A stretch of 64,000 bases of DNA from Magnetococcales bacterium (GTDB lineage: Bacteria > Pseudomonadota > Magnetococcia > Magnetococcales > Magnetaquicoccaceae), in the NCBI GenBank assembly GCA_015233035.1, contig JADFYM010000001.1, positions 78,807 to 142,806 of the forward strand, read 5' to 3'. A program made the position numbers and the translations under genes. A model generated the notes under the pieces. The model ran no database searches and was not told the origin of the DNA. It saw only the letters and a list, made by a program, of their open reading frames with translations. Shown one piece after another: positions 62,898-64,000 of this stretch (positions are counted from its first letter, which is position 1; each line of letters opens with the position of its first letter).

Positions 62898-63613
62898 GTC
62901 CCGCTCACGGCCAGGGTAAACATGTACCCGCCGCCCCAGACTGTTTTGATAATCTGTGGATCTTTGGGATCGGCCTCGATTTTGCGTCGCAAACGCATCA
63001 CCTGGGTATCCATGCTGCGATCATAGTTGTCTGCCGTGCGCCCCCGGGCCAGGTCCAGGAGTTGGTCCCGGCTGAGCACCTTGCGGGGATGATACAGAAA
63101 CGCCAGCAACAAATCGAATTCGCCATTGCTCAATGGTTCGATCATGCCCTGGCGGTCCACCAATTCCCGGCGAGCCACATGCAGGGTCCAGTCGGCAAAA
63201 TGGATGACGGCCTCGGGACCGGAGCGGTCTGGGCAATCCTGGTGCTGTGACCGCCGCAAGACGGCCCGGATGCGGGCCAGCAATTCCCCCGGATCGAAGG
63301 GTTTGGTCAAATAATCGTCCGCCCCCATTTCCAGACCAACCACCCGATCCGTATGGGCCGACATGGCGGTCAGCATGATGATGGGCATATTGGACTGGCT
63401 GCGCACCTCCCGACACAGCGTCAGACCATCCACGCCGGGCAACATGCGGTCCAGCACGATCAGGTCAATCGTGGTTTTTGCCAGCACCGCATGCATCTCC
63501 CGCCCATTGACGGCAGGAGAGGCCTGGAGGCCGTGTTCGTGCAGGTAGCGAATGATCAACTCGCGAATGTGACGGTTGTCTTCCACGACCAGGATATGGG
63601 GTTCGTTTGTCAT
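62894..63613 (-). CDS. OmpR-family response regulator
   Basis: 239 aa from ATG 63611-63613 (MTNEPHILVVEDNRHI); the upstream in-frame start is unlikely. The receiver domain has VVEDN, LIVLDRMLPGVDGL, MLTAMSA and LTKPFDP. The winged-helix C terminus has NGEFDLLLAFLYHPRKVLSRDQLLDLARGR and MDTQVMRLRRKIEADP, matching OmpR/PhoB DNA-binding domains. It overlaps its kinase by four bases. Tandem 11-base repeats upstream (63655-63676) are a candidate autoregulatory site. Confidence 0.9.
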   Translation of the reverse strand: MTNEPHILVVEDNRHIRELIIRYLHEHGLQASPAVNGREMHAVLAKTTIDLIVLDRMLPGVDGLTLCREVRSQSNMPIIMLTAMSAHTDRVVGLEMGADDYLTKPFDPGELLARIRAVLRRSQHQDCPDRSGPEAVIHFADWTLHVARRELVDRQGMIEPLSNGEFDLLLAFLYHPRKVLSRDQLLDLARGRTADNYDRSMDTQVMRLRRKIEADPKDPQIIKTVWGGGYMFTLAVSGT

Positions 63614-63654
63614 GGAGAGGATTATTCCATGCTCCCGTTCATGCGGGCAAGCAT

Positions 63655-63676
63655 TGTCACACTTTTGTGACACTTT
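63655..63676. promoter_or_regulatory. Tandem 11-base direct repeats upstream of the OmpR-type regulator
   Basis: TGTCACACTTT and TGTGACACTTT follow each other without a gap (10 of 11 positions equal). The junction is also a palindrome TGTCAC-N6-GTGACA. Direct repeats spaced by one helical turn are the typical binding mode of OmpR-family regulators. It is 42 bases upstream of the regulator start. Binding is inferred. Confidence 0.5.
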
Positions 63677-63742
63677 CGGCATGATTGTGCCATAAAGGGC
63701 GGTCAAAATGTACACACATCGCAAAGAGTCGTTCCTATTTGC

Positions 63743-63778
63743 AGGGGTCCAGGGAGATTATCCCCCTGGTGGGATCCC
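63743..63778 (+). repeat. GC-rich palindromic repeat, copy 9 (short)
   Basis: AGGGGTCCAGGGAGATTATC followed by CCCCTGGTGGGATCCC; one palindrome with a mismatch. It is 58 bases before copy 10 in the same orientation. Confidence 0.75.
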
Positions 63779-63836
63779 TGCCCTATGCACACAACTTTAT
63801 GCTGATAAAAAATCCGAAGCATATTGTGCAGTTACA

Positions 63837-63909
63837 GGGGTCCAGGGGGATTATCCCCCTGGTGGGGTCCAGGGGCGAAGCCCCTGGTGGGGTCCGGGGC
63901 GGAGCCCCG
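63837..63909 (+). repeat. GC-rich palindromic repeat, copy 10 (full)
   Basis: GGGGTCCAGGGGGATTATCC, then CCAGGGGCGAAGCCCCTGG and CCGGGGCGGAGCCCCG. All three palindromes are present and nearly perfect, so this is close to the family consensus. Confidence 0.85.
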
Positions 63910-64000
63910 CGAGGCATACAATAGCGACCCAGAAGGAAAACGGCCCGCAAAAGCCACCACTGGAACACTGTCCCTCCCGGGCCGCCCTATAAGAGGGCGT

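Larger units (their letters stand above)
63614..64000. other. Terminal intergenic region with repeats
   Basis: No gene is supported in 387 bases. It contains the direct repeats at 63655-63676, a single-palindrome GC-rich copy (63743-63778) and a full GC-rich copy (63837-63909). The last 70 bases hold a few short palindromes (GGCCCG/CGGGCC, GCCCT/AGGGC) that may be the start of a structured element cut by the window edge. Confidence 0.6.

Noticed and set aside
63708..63992. Open frames made of GC-rich repeats (PPGGVQG, SPWWGPG peptides), here and at 6240, 8973, 31835 and 43961
   Set aside because: The peptides are direct translations of the palindromic repeat and recur wherever it does, so they are not genes.
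63940..64000. Possible structured RNA at the right edge
   Set aside because: A few short palindromes are visible, but the element is cut by the window end and matches no RNA family I can recognise.
1..64000. Magnetosome (mam/mms) genes or nitrogen-fixation genes that would confirm a magnetotactic lineage
   Set aside because: None of their motifs was found in any supported gene; the lineage remains an inference from gene order and repeats.

Overview
This 64 kb window is a GC-rich, gene-dense piece of a Gram-negative chromosome. Several gene neighbourhoods are of alphaproteobacterial type: bamE divergent from a cytochrome bc1 assembly chaperone, and DUF177-rpmF-plsX-fabH after hflK-hflC. Signal transduction is very heavy (hybrid kinases, GGDEF/EAL proteins, a chemoreceptor). 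About ten copies of a GGGGTCCAGGGGGAT-type palindromic repeat lie between genes. Together these suggest a magnetotactic-coccus-like lineage (Magnetococcales or a relative). That placement is inference, and no magnetosome genes are present. No tRNA, rRNA, CRISPR array or complete insertion sequence was seen.

Layout. 1-2749 (+): a phosphorelay cassette of three overlapping genes, starting with the tail of a hybrid kinase. 2721-3319 (-): a toxin-antitoxin pair with a clear operator palindrome. 3384-13032 (-): a periplasmic nitrate-reductase-like respiratory cluster with a di-haem cytochrome c, NapA, three NapG-like and two NapH-like iron-sulfur proteins and a small membrane-anchored periplasmic protein. 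13201-19938: a large GGDEF/EAL protein, a Cys-rich small protein, a PEGA/SPOR protein and a PPi-type phosphofructokinase. 20010-25863 (-): a tightly overlapping operon of bamE, methylthioinosine phosphorylase, methylthioadenosine deaminase and a giant CHAT-STAND-TPR protein whose CHAT protease residues look lost. 25986-27769 (+): bc1 chaperone and pgk.

28004-40653 is the accessory heart of the window. A minus-strand operon encodes a membrane-anchored SUMF1/FGE-fold protein, a secreted von Willebrand A protein, a LolD/MacB-type ATPase and an FtsX/MacB-type permease. Between the ATPase and the permease sits an AAA ATPase + DUF4276 (TOPRIM-like) pair. Beyond it, after a TrmJ-type methyltransferase, come a fused AAA-TOPRIM protein and a KAP-family NTPase. 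Both AAA/TOPRIM modules resemble OLD/PARIS-type anti-phage effectors. This is the best candidate in the window for an undescribed defence or envelope-stress system.

40912-46217 (+) is housekeeping: hflK, hflC, DUF2065, DUF177, rpmF, plsX, fabH. 46273-52674 holds small unknown proteins, a thioesterase, a rhodanese, a methyl-accepting chemotaxis protein, ZapE and an orphan amino-acid-type binding protein. 52867-61124 (-) is a four-gene operon: an unknown membrane protein, a giant hybrid histidine kinase, a REC-GAF-GGDEF-EAL protein and a polysaccharide deacetylase, consistent with c-di-GMP control of an envelope polysaccharide. 61500-63613 (-) is an EnvZ/OmpR-type two-component system with a possible tandem-repeat operator.

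Intergenic spaces carry at least three repeat families: the GC-rich palindromes, a MITE-like element with ~20 bp terminal inverted repeats enclosing GGGAAT-type palindromes, and a duplicated long terminator-like hairpin. All family assignments come from reading motifs; no database search was possible.
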